NCBI RefSeq assembly: GCF_002855575.1
Contig: NZ_PKRQ01000002.1
Coordinates: forward strand, 744,001-808,000
DNA from: Tabrizicola sp. TH137
Lineage (GTDB): Bacteria > Pseudomonadota > Alphaproteobacteria > Rhodobacterales > Rhodobacteraceae
DNA: 64,000 nucleotides
Direction of reading: 5' to 3'
In this document: positions 33,225-41,672 of the stretch, one piece after another
Layout of the letters: every line of letters begins with the position of its first letter
How positions within the stretch are numbered: position 1 is the stretch's first letter
The notes under the pieces: generated by a model
The model's input: only the letters and a program-made list of their open reading frames with translations
Told to the model about the DNA's origin: nothing
Database searches by the model: none
Program-made: the position numbers and the translations under genes

Positions 33225-34391
33225 ATGGAAGACGCACTCTCCTGGGGCTCCATCCTCGCCCGCATCGCCGCCCAGCTCCTCCCCGTCTGGGTGGGCCTGA
33301 TCGCGGTCTTCGCCCTCTCGATCCAGTTCAAGCGCCGCCTCGGCCTCTACGGCCGCATCTTCGACAGCCCGGTCGGGATGACAGGCTTCGGCCTTGTGAT
33401 GTTCTGGGTCTTCACCGCCCTCTTCGCCGACTGGATCATCACCCATGACCCGCTGGCGCAGCTTTCGGGGATGAAGAACATTGTCCCCGGCTCGCCCCTC
33501 GCCGATCCGGTCGAAGGCGCCTATCCCTACTACCTTCTCGGCGGCGACCACCTCGCCCGCGACGTCTTCTCCCGCGTCGTCATGGGCGCGCGCGAGGTGC
33601 TGAAGATCGCCCCCGCCGCCACGGTCGTGGCCTTCATGGTGGGCATCACCCTCGGCCTGCCCGCGGGCTACCTGGGTGGCAAGCTCGACAGCTCGCTCAG
33701 CTTCCTGTCGAACCTCGTCCTCGCCTTCCCCGTGATCCTCCTCTTCTACCTGCTGGTCACGCCCGAAATCCGCGTCACCGGCATCCCCATCGTGCTGGCG
33801 GCGCTGCTCTTCATCTTCCCGGTGATCTTCCTCACCATCCTCTTCAACTCGCGCTTCTTCACCAATCCGCCCAAGCGCAACCTCTATGTCGGCCTCACCC
33901 TGCTCTTCGGGCTCTGGGCCTATTCCGGCCTCGCCTTCAACGCCGATCCGCTCGGCGTCTGGTCGATGGACCCGAACATGCTCAACGTCTTCGTCTCGGT
34001 GGTCTTCGTGAACTCGCCCGGCGTCTTCCGCATCGTCCGCGGCATGGTGATGGACATCAAGACCCGCGACTATGTCGCCGCCGGCCAGACCCGGGGCGAA
34101 GGCCCCTGGTACATCATGCTGTGGGAGATCCTGCCCAATGCCCGCGGTCCCCTGATCGTCGATTTCTGCCTCCGCATCGGCTACACCACGATCCTGCTCG
34201 GCACGCTCGGCTTCTTCGGCCTCGGCGTCACGCCGGAATCCCCCGACTGGGGCAGCACGATCAACTACGGCCGCCGCCTTCTGGCCATCGCCCCCCACCC
34301 TGCCGTCGTCCCGGCCGTCGCCCTCATGTCGCTCGTCCTCGGCCTCAACCTTCTGGCCGACGGGCTGCGCGAAGAAAGCATGAAGGACTGA
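33225..34391 (+). CDS. ABC transporter permease, DppC type
   Basis: The 388-residue second permease starts nine bases after the first. It has an N-terminal pair of hydrophobic stretches (LLPVWVGLIAVFALSIQF, VGMTGFGLVMFWVFTALF), the DppC hallmark YYLLGGDHLARDVFSRVVMGAREVLKIA, and the coupling loop IKTRDYVAAGQTRGEGPWYIMLWEILPNARGPL. It is longer than the usual length of about 300 because of an extra N-terminal helix and an insertion near residue 200-260. It forms the channel with the DppB-type partner. Confidence 0.93.
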   Translation: MEDALSWGSILARIAAQLLPVWVGLIAVFALSIQFKRRLGLYGRIFDSPVGMTGFGLVMFWVFTALFADWIITHDPLAQLSGMKNIVPGSPLADPVEGAYPYYLLGGDHLARDVFSRVVMGAREVLKIAPAATVVAFMVGITLGLPAGYLGGKLDSSLSFLSNLVLAFPVILLFYLLVTPEIRVTGIPIVLAALLFIFPVIFLTILFNSRFFTNPPKRNLYVGLTLLFGLWAYSGLAFNADPLGVWSMDPNMLNVFVSVVFVNSPGVFRIVRGMVMDIKTRDYVAAGQTRGEGPWYIMLWEILPNARGPLIVDFCLRIGYTTILLGTLGFFGLGVTPESPDWGSTINYGRRLLAIAPHPAVVPAVALMSLVLGLNLLADGLREESMKD

Positions 34392-34412
34392 TGCCGATGC
34401 CCAGCCCTGCCA

Positions 34413-34440
34413 CTTTCTGTCTTCAAATATCCCACGGGGG
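34413..34440 (+). repeat. Variant of the 3'-end motif (CTTCAAATATCCCACGGGGG)
   Basis: This copy begins 21 bases after the stop of the second permease gene and reads CTTTCTGTCTTCAAATATCCC. It is most like the copy at 7591. An 18-base G/C hairpin-prone stretch (CCGGGGGTGTGAAACCCCCGG) follows directly. Confidence 0.5.
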
Positions 34441-34494
34441 TCCGGGGGTGTGAAACCCCCGGTCCCGCAGCCAGCCACCCCGCGCGAGGCCACC

Positions 34495-36582
34495 ATGTCC
34501 GACACCACCTGGGATCCGTCCAAACCCATCCTGGAAATCGAGAACCTCTCGATCTCCTTCTTCACGCGCCTGCGCGAAATCCCCGCCGTGATGGATTTCT
34601 CCTGCACCGTGATGGCGGGCGAGGCCATGGGGCTGGTGGGTGAATCCGGCTGCGGCAAATCCACCGTGGCGCTCGCCGTCATGCGCGACCTCGGGAAAAA
34701 CGGCCGCATCGTCGGCGGCTCGATCAAGTTCAAGGGCCGCGACCTCACGCATATGACCGAGGAGGAACTCCGCCACATCCGCGGCTCCGAAATCGCAATG
34801 ATCTATCAGGAACCCATGGCCTCGCTGAATCCGGCCATGAAGATCGGCGCGCAACTGGCAGAAGTGCCGATGATCCATCAGGGCATGGCCAAGGACGAGG
34901 CCTGGAAACTCGCCCGCCAGATCGTCGCCGATGTCCGCCTGCCCGACCCCGACCGCATCGTGAACGCCTATCCGCATCAGCTTTCGGGTGGCCAGCAGCA
35001 GCGCATCGTCATCGCCATGGCGCTGATGTCGAAACCCGCGCTCCTCATCCTCGACGAACCCACCACCGCGCTCGACGTCACGGTCGAGGCGGGCATCGTC
35101 GATCTGGTCAAGGATCTGGGCAAGAAATACGGCACCTCGATGCTCTTCATCTCGCACAATCTCGGCCTCGTGCTCGACGTGTGCGACCGGCTCTGCGTGA
35201 TGTATTCCGGCGAGGCGGTGGAAACCGGCAATGTCGAAGAGGTCTTCGACAACATGCGCCACCCCTATACCCAGGCGCTCTTCCGCTCCATCCCACTGCC
35301 CGGCGCGGACAAGAACTCCCGCCCGCTGGTCGCCATCCCCGGCAACTTCCCCCTGCCGCATGAACGCCCGCCGGGCTGCAATTTCGGGCCCCGGTGCAGC
35401 TATTTCGTCGAAGGCCGCTGCAACGCGCAGGACATCCCCATGGTCGATGTCCCCGACGCCCATCGCCACGAAACCCGCTGCCTGCGCTCGGCGGAAATCG
35501 ACTGGGCAAAACCCGCCGTCGCCGGCAAGACGGCGGAAAAGGCCGAAATCGGCCGCGTGGTCCTGAAACTCGACGACCTGAAGAAATACTATTCCGTCGG
35601 CTCCTCCGCCTTCGGCGGCGGCATGAAGAAGGTCGTCAAGGCCAATGAGACGCTCAGCTTCGAAGCCCGCGAAGGCGAAACCCTCGCCATCGTCGGCGAA
35701 TCCGGCTGCGGCAAGTCCACCTTCGCCAAGGTGCTGATGGGGCTGGAAACCGCCACCTCCGGCCAGATCATGCTCTTTGACGAGAATGTGCAGTCCACGC
35801 CGATCCAGATGCGCGACACCGGCACCATCTCGAAACTCCAGATGGTCTTCCAGAACCCCTTCGACACGCTCAACCCCTCCTCCACCGTGGGCCGCCAGAT
35901 CATCCGCGCGCTGGAAATCTTCGACTACGGCAAATCCGACGCGGAACGCGAAACGCGGATGCTGGAACTGCTCGACCTCGTGAAACTCCCCCGCGCCTTC
36001 GCCGACCGCATGCCGCGCCAGCTTTCGGGCGGCCAGAAACAGCGCGTCGGCATCGCCCGCGCCTTCGCGGGCGGGGCCAAGGTGGTGGTGGCCGATGAAC
36101 CCGTCTCGGCGCTCGACGTCTCGGTGCAGGCGGCGGTGACCGACCTTCTCATGGACATCCAGAGGAAGAACAAGACGACCCTCCTCTTCATCAGCCATGA
36201 CCTTTCGATCGTCCGCTACCTGTCGGACCGGGTGATGGTCATGTATCTCGGCCATGTGGTGGAGATGGGCACGACCGACCAGGTCTTCTCGCCCCCCTAT
36301 CACCCCTATACCGAGGCGCTGCTCTCCGCCGTCCCCATCGCCGATACCCGCGTGCAGAAACAGCGCATCGTGCTGGAAGGCGATATCCCCTCGGCCGTGA
36401 ACCCGCCCCCCGGCTGCCCCTTCCAGACCCGCTGCCGCTGGAAATCGCAGGTCCCCGGCGGGCTCTGCGACCGGGAAATCCCCCCGGTCCGCATGCTCGA
36501 AGGCGGCCATCAGATCAAATGCCACCTGCCCGACGAGGTGCTGGCAAAGATGGAACCCGTCATCAAGATCGCCGCAGAGTAG
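34495..36582 (+). CDS. Fused double ATP-binding subunit of the ABC importer (DppD-DppF type)
   Basis: The 695-residue protein contains two complete ABC ATPase domains. Domain 1 has Walker A GLVGESGCGKSTVAL, signature QLSGGQQQRIVIAMAL and Walker B LLILDEPTTALD. Domain 2 has IVGESGCGKSTFAK, QLSGGQKQRVGIARAF and VVVADEPVSALD. Each is followed by the oligopeptide-type C-terminal cysteine region (PPGCNFGPRCSYFVEGRC; PPPGCPFQTRCRWK). It supplies both ATPases of the importer in one chain. The ATG at 34495 matches MSDTTWDPSKPILEIENLSI; a GTG at 34450 adds an unlikely leader. Confidence 0.93.
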   Translation: MSDTTWDPSKPILEIENLSISFFTRLREIPAVMDFSCTVMAGEAMGLVGESGCGKSTVALAVMRDLGKNGRIVGGSIKFKGRDLTHMTEEELRHIRGSEIAMIYQEPMASLNPAMKIGAQLAEVPMIHQGMAKDEAWKLARQIVADVRLPDPDRIVNAYPHQLSGGQQQRIVIAMALMSKPALLILDEPTTALDVTVEAGIVDLVKDLGKKYGTSMLFISHNLGLVLDVCDRLCVMYSGEAVETGNVEEVFDNMRHPYTQALFRSIPLPGADKNSRPLVAIPGNFPLPHERPPGCNFGPRCSYFVEGRCNAQDIPMVDVPDAHRHETRCLRSAEIDWAKPAVAGKTAEKAEIGRVVLKLDDLKKYYSVGSSAFGGGMKKVVKANETLSFEAREGETLAIVGESGCGKSTFAKVLMGLETATSGQIMLFDENVQSTPIQMRDTGTISKLQMVFQNPFDTLNPSSTVGRQIIRALEIFDYGKSDAERETRMLELLDLVKLPRAFADRMPRQLSGGQKQRVGIARAFAGGAKVVVADEPVSALDVSVQAAVTDLLMDIQRKNKTTLLFISHDLSIVRYLSDRVMVMYLGHVVEMGTTDQVFSPPYHPYTEALLSAVPIADTRVQKQRIVLEGDIPSAVNPPPGCPFQTRCRWKSQVPGGLCDREIPPVRMLEGGHQIKCHLPDEVLAKMEPVIKIAAE

Positions 36583-36600
36583 GGCGGGGTTCACCCCGCC
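36583..36600. repeat. 18-bp palindrome GGCGGGGTTCACCCCGCC, adjacent to a stop codon
   Basis: This copy directly abuts the TAG stop of the double ATPase gene (the stop supplies the TAG of the preceding GTAG-like lead). It is the same palindrome as the 50808, 50850 and 50889 copies. Confidence 0.75.
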
Positions 36601-36625
36601 ATTACAATACCAACACCCGTCTCCC

Positions 36626-36694
36626 GGTTCCGCCTCCGCGGAACCACCCCCAAAATTCTTCGAAGAATTTTGCAAGAATTTTCGAAAATTCTTG
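36626..36694. terminator. Train of three hairpins between the ABC operon and the convergent transglycosylase gene
   Basis: Hairpin 1 (36626-36645): arms GGTTCCGC/GCGGAACC with loop CTCC. Hairpin 2 (36651-36672): 22-bp perfect palindrome with arm CAAAATTCTTC. Hairpin 3 (36673-36694): 22-bp perfect palindrome with arm CAAGAATTTTC. Hairpins 2 and 3 touch without a spacer. The A/T-rich arms allow termination in both directions. Confidence 0.75.
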
Positions 36695-36721
36695 TCCAGC
36701 CAGACGCCTGCGCGGGCGGGC

Positions 36722-37321
36722 TTACCCCAGGATCGCCTTCACGTAATTCTGCGTCTCGGCATAGGGCGGGATGCCGTCATGCTCCTCCACCGCGCCCGGC
36801 CCGGCATTATAGGCCGCCAGCGCCAGCCGCCAGGAGCCGAAGCGGTTATACATCATCCGCAGATAGCGCGCCCCGCCCTCCAGGTTCTGCACCGGATCGT
36901 TGATATCCACCCGCAAGAGCCGCGCCGTATCGGGCATCAGTTGCGCAAGCCCCGTCGCGCCCTTCGGGCTCACCGCGCTGGGGTTCCAGCCGCTTTCCTG
37001 CTGCACCAGCCGCAGGAACAGATCCTCGGGAATGTCATGCTTGCGCGCGGCGGCCTTGGCCACCTCCAGGAACTCGCCCCGGTAATTGCCGCGGAAGGCG
37101 GGCAGCGGGCCATCGGCCTCATCCCCCTCGCGCTTGGGCTTCAGACGTTCCGACCCGGAATACTGCTTGGCCAGCCGCCCATCCAGCAGGTCCATCTGCC
37201 GCTCGAAGATCGCCGTCCGCGACGCCCCCGATCCCGACAGCGTCAACCCTTCGGCAAGGGCCACCGATCCCGGCCCCGTCCCGATCAGCGCCAGCAGTGA
37301 CCCCAAGGCGAAAGCCCGCAT
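36722..37321 (-). CDS. Lytic transglycosylase, SLT domain
   Basis: The 199-residue exported enzyme should cleave peptidoglycan glycan strands to anhydromuropeptides. A signal-like N-terminus ([19 protein letters not shown]) is followed by a linker. The SLT domain has the catalytic Glu in [21 protein letters not shown], then [20 protein letters not shown] and [26 protein letters not shown]. It is single-domain and short, of the type found near conjugation or flagellar genes, but no such genes are here. Confidence 0.92.
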   Translation of the reverse strand: MRAFALGSLLALIGTGPGSVALAEGLTLSGSGASRTAIFERQMDLLDGRLAKQYSGSERLKPKREGDEADGPLPAFRGNYRGEFLEVAKAAARKHDIPEDLFLRLVQQESGWNPSAVSPKGATGLAQLMPDTARLLRVDINDPVQNLEGGARYLRMMYNRFGSWRLALAAYNAGPGAVEEHDGIPPYAETQNYVKAILG

Positions 37322-37415
37322 CTCTCCGTCCCGATCATCCCGCCCGATGGGCCAACCGGCGCGACACTACCCGAACTGCCCCGCCCTTGACCAGTGCCTT
37401 CACGGCCCGTCAGAC

Positions 37416-37979
37416 CTAAGTCCGGGCCTCGGCCCCGGCCATGCCGTCCTTCGGCACCAGGGGCGCGTTCAGCAGGTCCTCGATCAGAAGGCTCACAAGC
37501 TGCCCCCGCCCCTGCACCCCCGCCTTGCGATAGATCGCGTTCAGATGGGTCTTCACCGTCCCCTCCGCCGATCCGCGCAGGGTGGCGATCTCGGCGATGG
37601 AATAGCCCTTGATGGTAAAGGCCGCCACATCCGCTTCCGACGGCGTCAGCGCCCATTGCCGGAAGTAATCCTCCATCAGCTCCGCCAGCGCCCCCGCCGC
37701 CACGCCCAGCGATTTCTCCATATGCGCCTGCCGCCGCAGCAGCACCATCAGCGACCGCACCTCGAAGAGGATGCCGACGAACAGCCCGATCGTCGCCCCC
37801 ACCTCGGGCAGCATATGCATCAGCGGCACTTCGCCCCGGCTCAGATCCTCGATCACGTCAAAGACGAAGAAGGCCGAACACAGCGCCTGAAACAGGATCA
37901 GCGCCACCAGCGACATCGGCCGACGCGGGGTCGGCCGGGGCGCGCTGCGGGTCGAGATATCGGCATCGGTCTGGGTCAC
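37416..37979 (-). CDS. Membrane-anchored LuxR-type regulator
   Basis: A 187-residue protein with two predicted membrane helices (MSLVALILFQALCSAFFVFDV and MLPEVGATIGLFVGILFEV), a short coiled region (RSLMVLLRRQAHMEKSLG) and a C-terminal LuxR/GerE helix-turn-helix (ALTPSEADVAAFTIKGYSIAEIATLRGSAEGTVKTHLNAIYRKAGV). It lacks a receiver domain. The GTG at 37979 has GAGG before it; a GTG at 37997 is an alternative and would touch the cytochrome gene's stop. It follows the cytochrome b561 gene on the same strand, so a redox or membrane-state signal is possible. The exact role is unknown. Confidence 0.82.
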   Translation of the reverse strand: MTQTDADISTRSAPRPTPRRPMSLVALILFQALCSAFFVFDVIEDLSRGEVPLMHMLPEVGATIGLFVGILFEVRSLMVLLRRQAHMEKSLGVAAGALAELMEDYFRQWALTPSEADVAAFTIKGYSIAEIATLRGSAEGTVKTHLNAIYRKAGVQGRGQLVSLLIEDLLNAPLVPKDGMAGAEART

Positions 37980-37998
37980 GGGAGCCTCGCAAATCACC

Positions 37999-38514
37999 TC
38001 ACGGCAATGTCTTGTAGCCCGTCACCATCGACTTCGGAAGGTTGACGCCCAGCCGTCGGCTTTCCACCACCACCGCGACCACATGGACCAGGACCGAAAG
38101 TTCCGCCCAGACCACCAGCATCTCATGCACCTCCTCCACCCATTCCACACCGAAGAAGGCCACCGTCGTCATCGCATAGCCCGAGGCCGCAAGCCCCGCC
38201 ATGGTGAACAGCAGGTTGAAGATCATCAGCGCCCCCAGCGGCGAATGGCCCTCATGCCGCCGCTTCCGCCCTGTCGCCATGTCCTGAACCTGCCCCAGCA
38301 CCGCCCCCGGCGCGGGCAGGAAATCGGCAAACCGCGCATGGCGCGTGCCGATGAACCCCCAGATCACCCGCAGCGCGATCAGCCCCGCCACGGCATAGCC
38401 CACCCATTGATGCAGCTCCTTGCCGGGCCGCGTCAGAAAGGCATTGGCCAGAAAGGCCGCCACCAGCGCCCAGTGAAACAGCCGTACCACGGGATCCCAG
38501 ACCTTCACGCGCAT
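37999..38514 (-). CDS. Cytochrome b561 family protein
   Basis: A 171-residue diheme-type membrane cytochrome. It starts MRVKVWDPVVRLFHWALVAAFLANAF, with the heme-ligand His, then ELHQWVGYAVAGLIALRVIWGFIG and HSPLGALMIFNLLFTMAGLAASGY, and ends with VEEVHEMLVVWAELSVLVHVVAVVVES carrying further histidines. It probably moves electrons between the quinol pool and a periplasmic partner. It sits between the PepSY-domain gene and the LuxR-type gene, all on the minus strand. Confidence 0.9.
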   Translation of the reverse strand: MRVKVWDPVVRLFHWALVAAFLANAFLTRPGKELHQWVGYAVAGLIALRVIWGFIGTRHARFADFLPAPGAVLGQVQDMATGRKRRHEGHSPLGALMIFNLLFTMAGLAASGYAMTTVAFFGVEWVEEVHEMLVVWAELSVLVHVVAVVVESRRLGVNLPKSMVTGYKTLP

Positions 38515-38549
38515 CTCTTATCCTCCTGATCTTCGGGTCACGACGGGAC

Positions 38550-38569
38550 GGGGCGGCCGGGGCCGCCCC
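38550..38569. terminator. GC-rich hairpin between the PepSY gene and the cytochrome gene
   Basis: Perfect 9-bp arms GGGGCGGCC/GGCCGCCCC enclose GG. There is no T-tract. It lies in the 69-base gap of the putative operon and could reduce read-through or protect the upstream mRNA end. Confidence 0.5.
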
Positions 38570-38583
38570 ACCCTCGGCAAGGA

Positions 38584-38844
38584 TCACTCGTCCTCGCCTT
38601 CCTCATGCGCCACCTGCTTCAGATCGGCGGTGAACCAGAGTTCCTCCATGTCGCCATCCTTCACGACATAGACCTCGATCAGCCCATCCTCGGCCTTGAA
38701 CTGCCGCACGTCATAGCCCTCGGCCACCAGTTGCGCCGTCAGCTTCTCCTGCACGGCGGCATCCACCGCGCCTTCCGAGGCCATCGCCATCGGGGCGGAA
38801 AGGGCGGTCATGGCCAGCGCGGCCAGCGTCATCTTGCGGATCAT
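38584..38844 (-). CDS. Small secreted PepSY-like protein
   Basis: An 86-residue protein with a signal peptide (MIRKMTLAALAMTALSAPMAMA) and a mature part of about 64 residues (AVQEKLTAQLVAEGYDVRQFKAEDGLIEVYVVKDGDMEELWFTAD) that matches the PepSY fold, a small periplasmic inhibitor or sensor-like domain. The ATG at 38844 follows AGGAGAAAAAG. The acidic tail HEEGEDE is unusual. In other bacteria PepSY proteins often accompany cytochrome b561 genes, as here. Confidence 0.85.
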   Translation of the reverse strand: MIRKMTLAALAMTALSAPMAMASEGAVDAAVQEKLTAQLVAEGYDVRQFKAEDGLIEVYVVKDGDMEELWFTADLKQVAHEEGEDE

Positions 38845-39156
38845 CTCTTTTTCTCCTGTATGCTCTGCATGAACCGGCACCAGGCTTTGCCCTCGGTCGC
38901 CGGTCCCCACCGATCTGCCCCCAATCAGGCCCCGGCACCACTCAACCCGCGATGGACAGGCCCGCCCGGCCCCGCCTCTGCCCCCCGGGTTGCAGACCCT
39001 CCCCCTCGGGGCAGAGCCCGCAGTGCCCGCCCCTGCAACCGAAGTGGCAGACCCGGCCCTCCGCATTGCGGGCTTCGGCCCGGAGGGCTATAGGCTTTTC
39101 ATTAACCACCCCGGACGTAAGGTCCGCGGGCAGGACAGATTCGGGGGAAGAACGCC
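38845..39156. other. Intergenic region between the divergent PepSY gene and ssb
   Basis: These 312 bases hold no convincing gene. The right end carries a candidate ssb promoter (39066-39094). The centre has an inverted pair CCCTCC/GGAGGG around the -35 area and GC-rich short repeats (CCCTCCCCCTCGGGG). No LexA-like GTTC-N7-GTTC box was seen, although ssb is often damage-regulated. Confidence 0.6.
39066..39094 (+). promoter_or_regulatory. Candidate sigma-70 promoter of ssb
   Basis: TTGCGG (39066-39071) and TATAGG (39089-39094) are separated by exactly 17 bases. The pair ends 62 bases before the ssb start. Both hexamers are close to consensus for a high-GC organism. Confidence 0.5.
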
Positions 39157-39699
39157 ATGGCAGGTTCGGTCAACAAGGTCATCATCATCGGCAATCTCGG
39201 GCGCGACCCCGAGGTGCGCAGTTTCCAGAATGGCGGCAAGGTGGTGAACCTGCGCATCGCCACCTCCGAAACATGGCGCGACCGCACCTCGGGCGAACGC
39301 AAGGAACGCACCGAATGGCATTCGGTGGCGATCTTCAACGAGCCCCTCGCCAAGATCGCCGAGCAGTATCTGCGCAAAGGCTCCACCGTCTATATCGAAG
39401 GCGCGCTGGAAACCCGCAAATGGCAGGATCAGTCGGGGCAGGACCGCTACACGACCGAAATCGTCCTGCGCCCGTATAACGGCAACCTCACCCTTCTGGG
39501 CGGGCGCGGCGAAGGCGGCGGCGCGGGGATGGATGATCGCGGCGGCTATGACGATTATCAGGGCGGCGGCGGTGCCGGTGGCGGCTATTCCGGCGGCGGC
39601 GGCGCAGGCGGCGGCTCTGCCCGCAGCGGCGGCGGCTTCGGCGGCGGCGCGGGCGGCGGCGGCGGTCGCTCGGACATGGATGACGAAATCCCGTTCTGA
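39157..39699 (+). CDS. ssb: Single-stranded DNA-binding protein
   Basis: The 180-residue protein has an N-terminal OB-fold ([35 protein letters not shown], then [33 protein letters not shown]) to about residue 110. A very glycine-rich linker follows, with repeated GGGGAGGG runs, and the acidic tip DMDDEIPF that recruits replication and repair proteins. It protects ssDNA during replication. The length is normal. The gene is divergent from the PepSY gene. Confidence 0.97.
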   Translation: MAGSVNKVIIIGNLGRDPEVRSFQNGGKVVNLRIATSETWRDRTSGERKERTEWHSVAIFNEPLAKIAEQYLRKGSTVYIEGALETRKWQDQSGQDRYTTEIVLRPYNGNLTLLGGRGEGGGAGMDDRGGYDDYQGGGGAGGGYSGGGGAGGGSARSGGGFGGGAGGGGGRSDMDDEIPF

Positions 39700-39756
39700 C
39701 GTCGGCGCGACATCCTGCCCCTTTCCCTCCCCTGACCGCGTGCCATCCTTCGGCGC

Positions 39757-40224
39757 ATGCCGGATCCCTTCTCCTATCGCGCGGACCCCGCCATCCCCCC
39801 CTTCGACGACAGCGCCCCTGTCGCCGTGATGGATGCCGAATGCGCGCTGTGCAGTTGGGGCGCGCGGATGATCCACCGGCTCGACCGCACGGGGACAACC
39901 CGCATCTGCCCCGTGCAATCCCCGCTCGGCGCAGCACTCCTGCGCCACTACGGGATGCAGCCGGGCAATCCCGAAAGCTGGCTCTTCATCGCGGACGGCA
40001 CCGCCCATCGCGATTTCGACGCCGTCATCGCGGCGGGCCGCCGCTTCGGCGGCTGGGGCTGGCCCACGCAGATCCTGCGCCTCCTGCCCCGCACTGCGCG
40101 CGACTGGCTCTATGCCCGCGTCGCGCGCAACCGTTATGCCCTGTTCGGACGGTCCAGCTTCTGCGCCCTTCCCGACCCCGCCTTCCAGCGCCGCCTCCTG
40201 CGCGGAACGGAAACCTCCGGTTGA
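39757..40224 (+). CDS. DCC-family thiol-disulfide oxidoreductase-like protein (DUF393)
   Basis: A 155-residue protein with the DxxCxxC motif AVMDAECALCSWGARMIHRLDRTG near residue 28-45, which names the DCC family. ICPVQSPLGAALLRHYGM and ESWLFIADGTAHRDFDAVIAAGRRFGGWGWPTQILRLLPR are also typical. A thiol-disulfide role is proposed for the family but is not proven. It stands downstream of ssb with 57 bases between them. Confidence 0.88.
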   Translation: MPDPFSYRADPAIPPFDDSAPVAVMDAECALCSWGARMIHRLDRTGTTRICPVQSPLGAALLRHYGMQPGNPESWLFIADGTAHRDFDAVIAAGRRFGGWGWPTQILRLLPRTARDWLYARVARNRYALFGRSSFCALPDPAFQRRLLRGTETSG

Positions 40225-40354
40225 ACCTCCGGCAGAAAAGAATTCCCTACCCCATTCAAGAGAATGAATAGGCTTGCGACGCCCTCGCAACTGATGTTTC
40301 GCTGCGCCCCACAAACGGCCCGCCAGTGGCCGGACGACGAAAGGGAGAGGCGTC

Positions 40355-41668
40355 ATGTCCACCATCACCGGCCGCGCCCGGCCGCTCATCCTTGCCCTCT
40401 GCCTGGCCCTGTCTGCGCCTGCCGCCCATGCCAGCGACAACCGGGCCGAGGTTCTGGGGACCTGGTATCGCATGATCCTCGAACTCGTCCGCCACACGCC
40501 GACCCAGACCCCGCCCGTCGCCAGCCGCGCCTTCGCCTATACCGCCCTCATCGCCTATGAGGCCACCGCCTCCGGCAGCGACCGCCTCCAGACGCTTTCT
40601 GGCCAGGTCACGGCCCTGCCCCCCGCCCCGCCCCGCGAAGACGGCGCCAGCTATGACGAGGATGTCATCCTCAACGCGGCGCTCGGCCTCGCGGTCGAGG
40701 TCTATTTCGCCAATACCGGCCCCACCGGCCAGCGCGCCAAGGCCGCGCTTGCCAAACAGCTCGGCGCGCTGACCGCCGAAGGGGTGGACCCCGACACCCT
40801 CGCCCGGTCCGAAGCCTATGGCGTGGCACTGGCCGAGGCGATCATCGCCGCATCCCAATCCGATGGCGGCGCGGTGATCGAGAATATGGGCTTCCCCATG
40901 ACCTACACGCTCGGGGGCGAAGCGCAGGATTGGGTCCCCACCAACCTGATCCAGCTTCAGCAGGCCCCGCTCCTGCCCGACTGGGGCAAGAACCGCCCCC
41001 TCACCCTGCCCGATGGCGAAGCCTGCCCCCTGCCCCCGCCCCCCGCCTATTCCGAAGACCCGGCCAGCCCCTTCTACAAGGAGGCGATGGAGGTCTATGA
41101 GGTTTCCAAGTCCCTCACCCCCGAACAGCGCGCCATCGCCCGCTTCTGGTCGGATGACCCGATGCTCTCGCCCACCCCGCCCGGCCATTGGGTGGCGATC
41201 ATCTTCCAGATCGCCGAACGCGACCAGATGCCGATCGAGGAACAGGTCAACGCCCTCGTCCGCCTCGGCATGGCCGTCTCGGACGGGTTCATCGTCAACT
41301 GGCGCGACAAGTACAAATACGACCTTCTCCGCCCCATCACCTATATCCGCCGCGTCATCGACCCGAAATGGGAGCCGCTGCTGAACACGCCCCCCTTCCC
41401 GGAATACCCGTCGGGCCATTCCACCCAGTCGGGCGCGGCGGCGCAGGTCCTCACCGCCGCCCTCGGCGAACCCTTCCCCTTCACCGACCGCACGCATGAG
41501 GCCGACGGCCTCCTCCCCCGCGACTTCCCCGATTTCTGGGCGGCGGCGAATGAGGCCGGCATTTCCCGCCTCTATGGCGGCATCCATTTCCGCGCCGCCA
41601 TCGAACAGGGCCTCTCGCAGGGCGCCTGCGTGGGCGATTTCGTCAACGCCCTCCAGACCTGGAAGTAA
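40355..41668 (+). CDS. Vanadium-dependent haloperoxidase / PAP2-like secreted enzyme
   Basis: The 437-residue protein carries a signal peptide (LILALCLALSAPAAHA). The C-terminal half holds the vanadate/phosphate pocket motifs: KYKYDLLRPITYIRRVI, PEYPSGHSTQSGAAAQ (His355) and ISRLYGGIHFRAAIEQG (His411), in the order found in vanadium haloperoxidases and PAP2 acid phosphatases. The long N-terminal helical half favours the haloperoxidase-like group. Whether it oxidises halides or hydrolyses phosphates cannot be decided from sequence. The next gene starts four bases after its stop, so the two are co-expressed. Confidence 0.88.
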   Translation: MSTITGRARPLILALCLALSAPAAHASDNRAEVLGTWYRMILELVRHTPTQTPPVASRAFAYTALIAYEATASGSDRLQTLSGQVTALPPAPPREDGASYDEDVILNAALGLAVEVYFANTGPTGQRAKAALAKQLGALTAEGVDPDTLARSEAYGVALAEAIIAASQSDGGAVIENMGFPMTYTLGGEAQDWVPTNLIQLQQAPLLPDWGKNRPLTLPDGEACPLPPPPAYSEDPASPFYKEAMEVYEVSKSLTPEQRAIARFWSDDPMLSPTPPGHWVAIIFQIAERDQMPIEEQVNALVRLGMAVSDGFIVNWRDKYKYDLLRPITYIRRVIDPKWEPLLNTPPFPEYPSGHSTQSGAAAQVLTAALGEPFPFTDRTHEADGLLPRDFPDFWAAANEAGISRLYGGIHFRAAIEQGLSQGACVGDFVNALQTWK

Positions 41669-41672
41669 CTCC

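Noticed and set aside
31974-34778. A 934-codon minus-strand open frame opposite the ABC permease genes
   Set aside because: Low-complexity Glu/Asp/His/Gly composition and full overlap with clear permease and ATPase genes; shadow frame.
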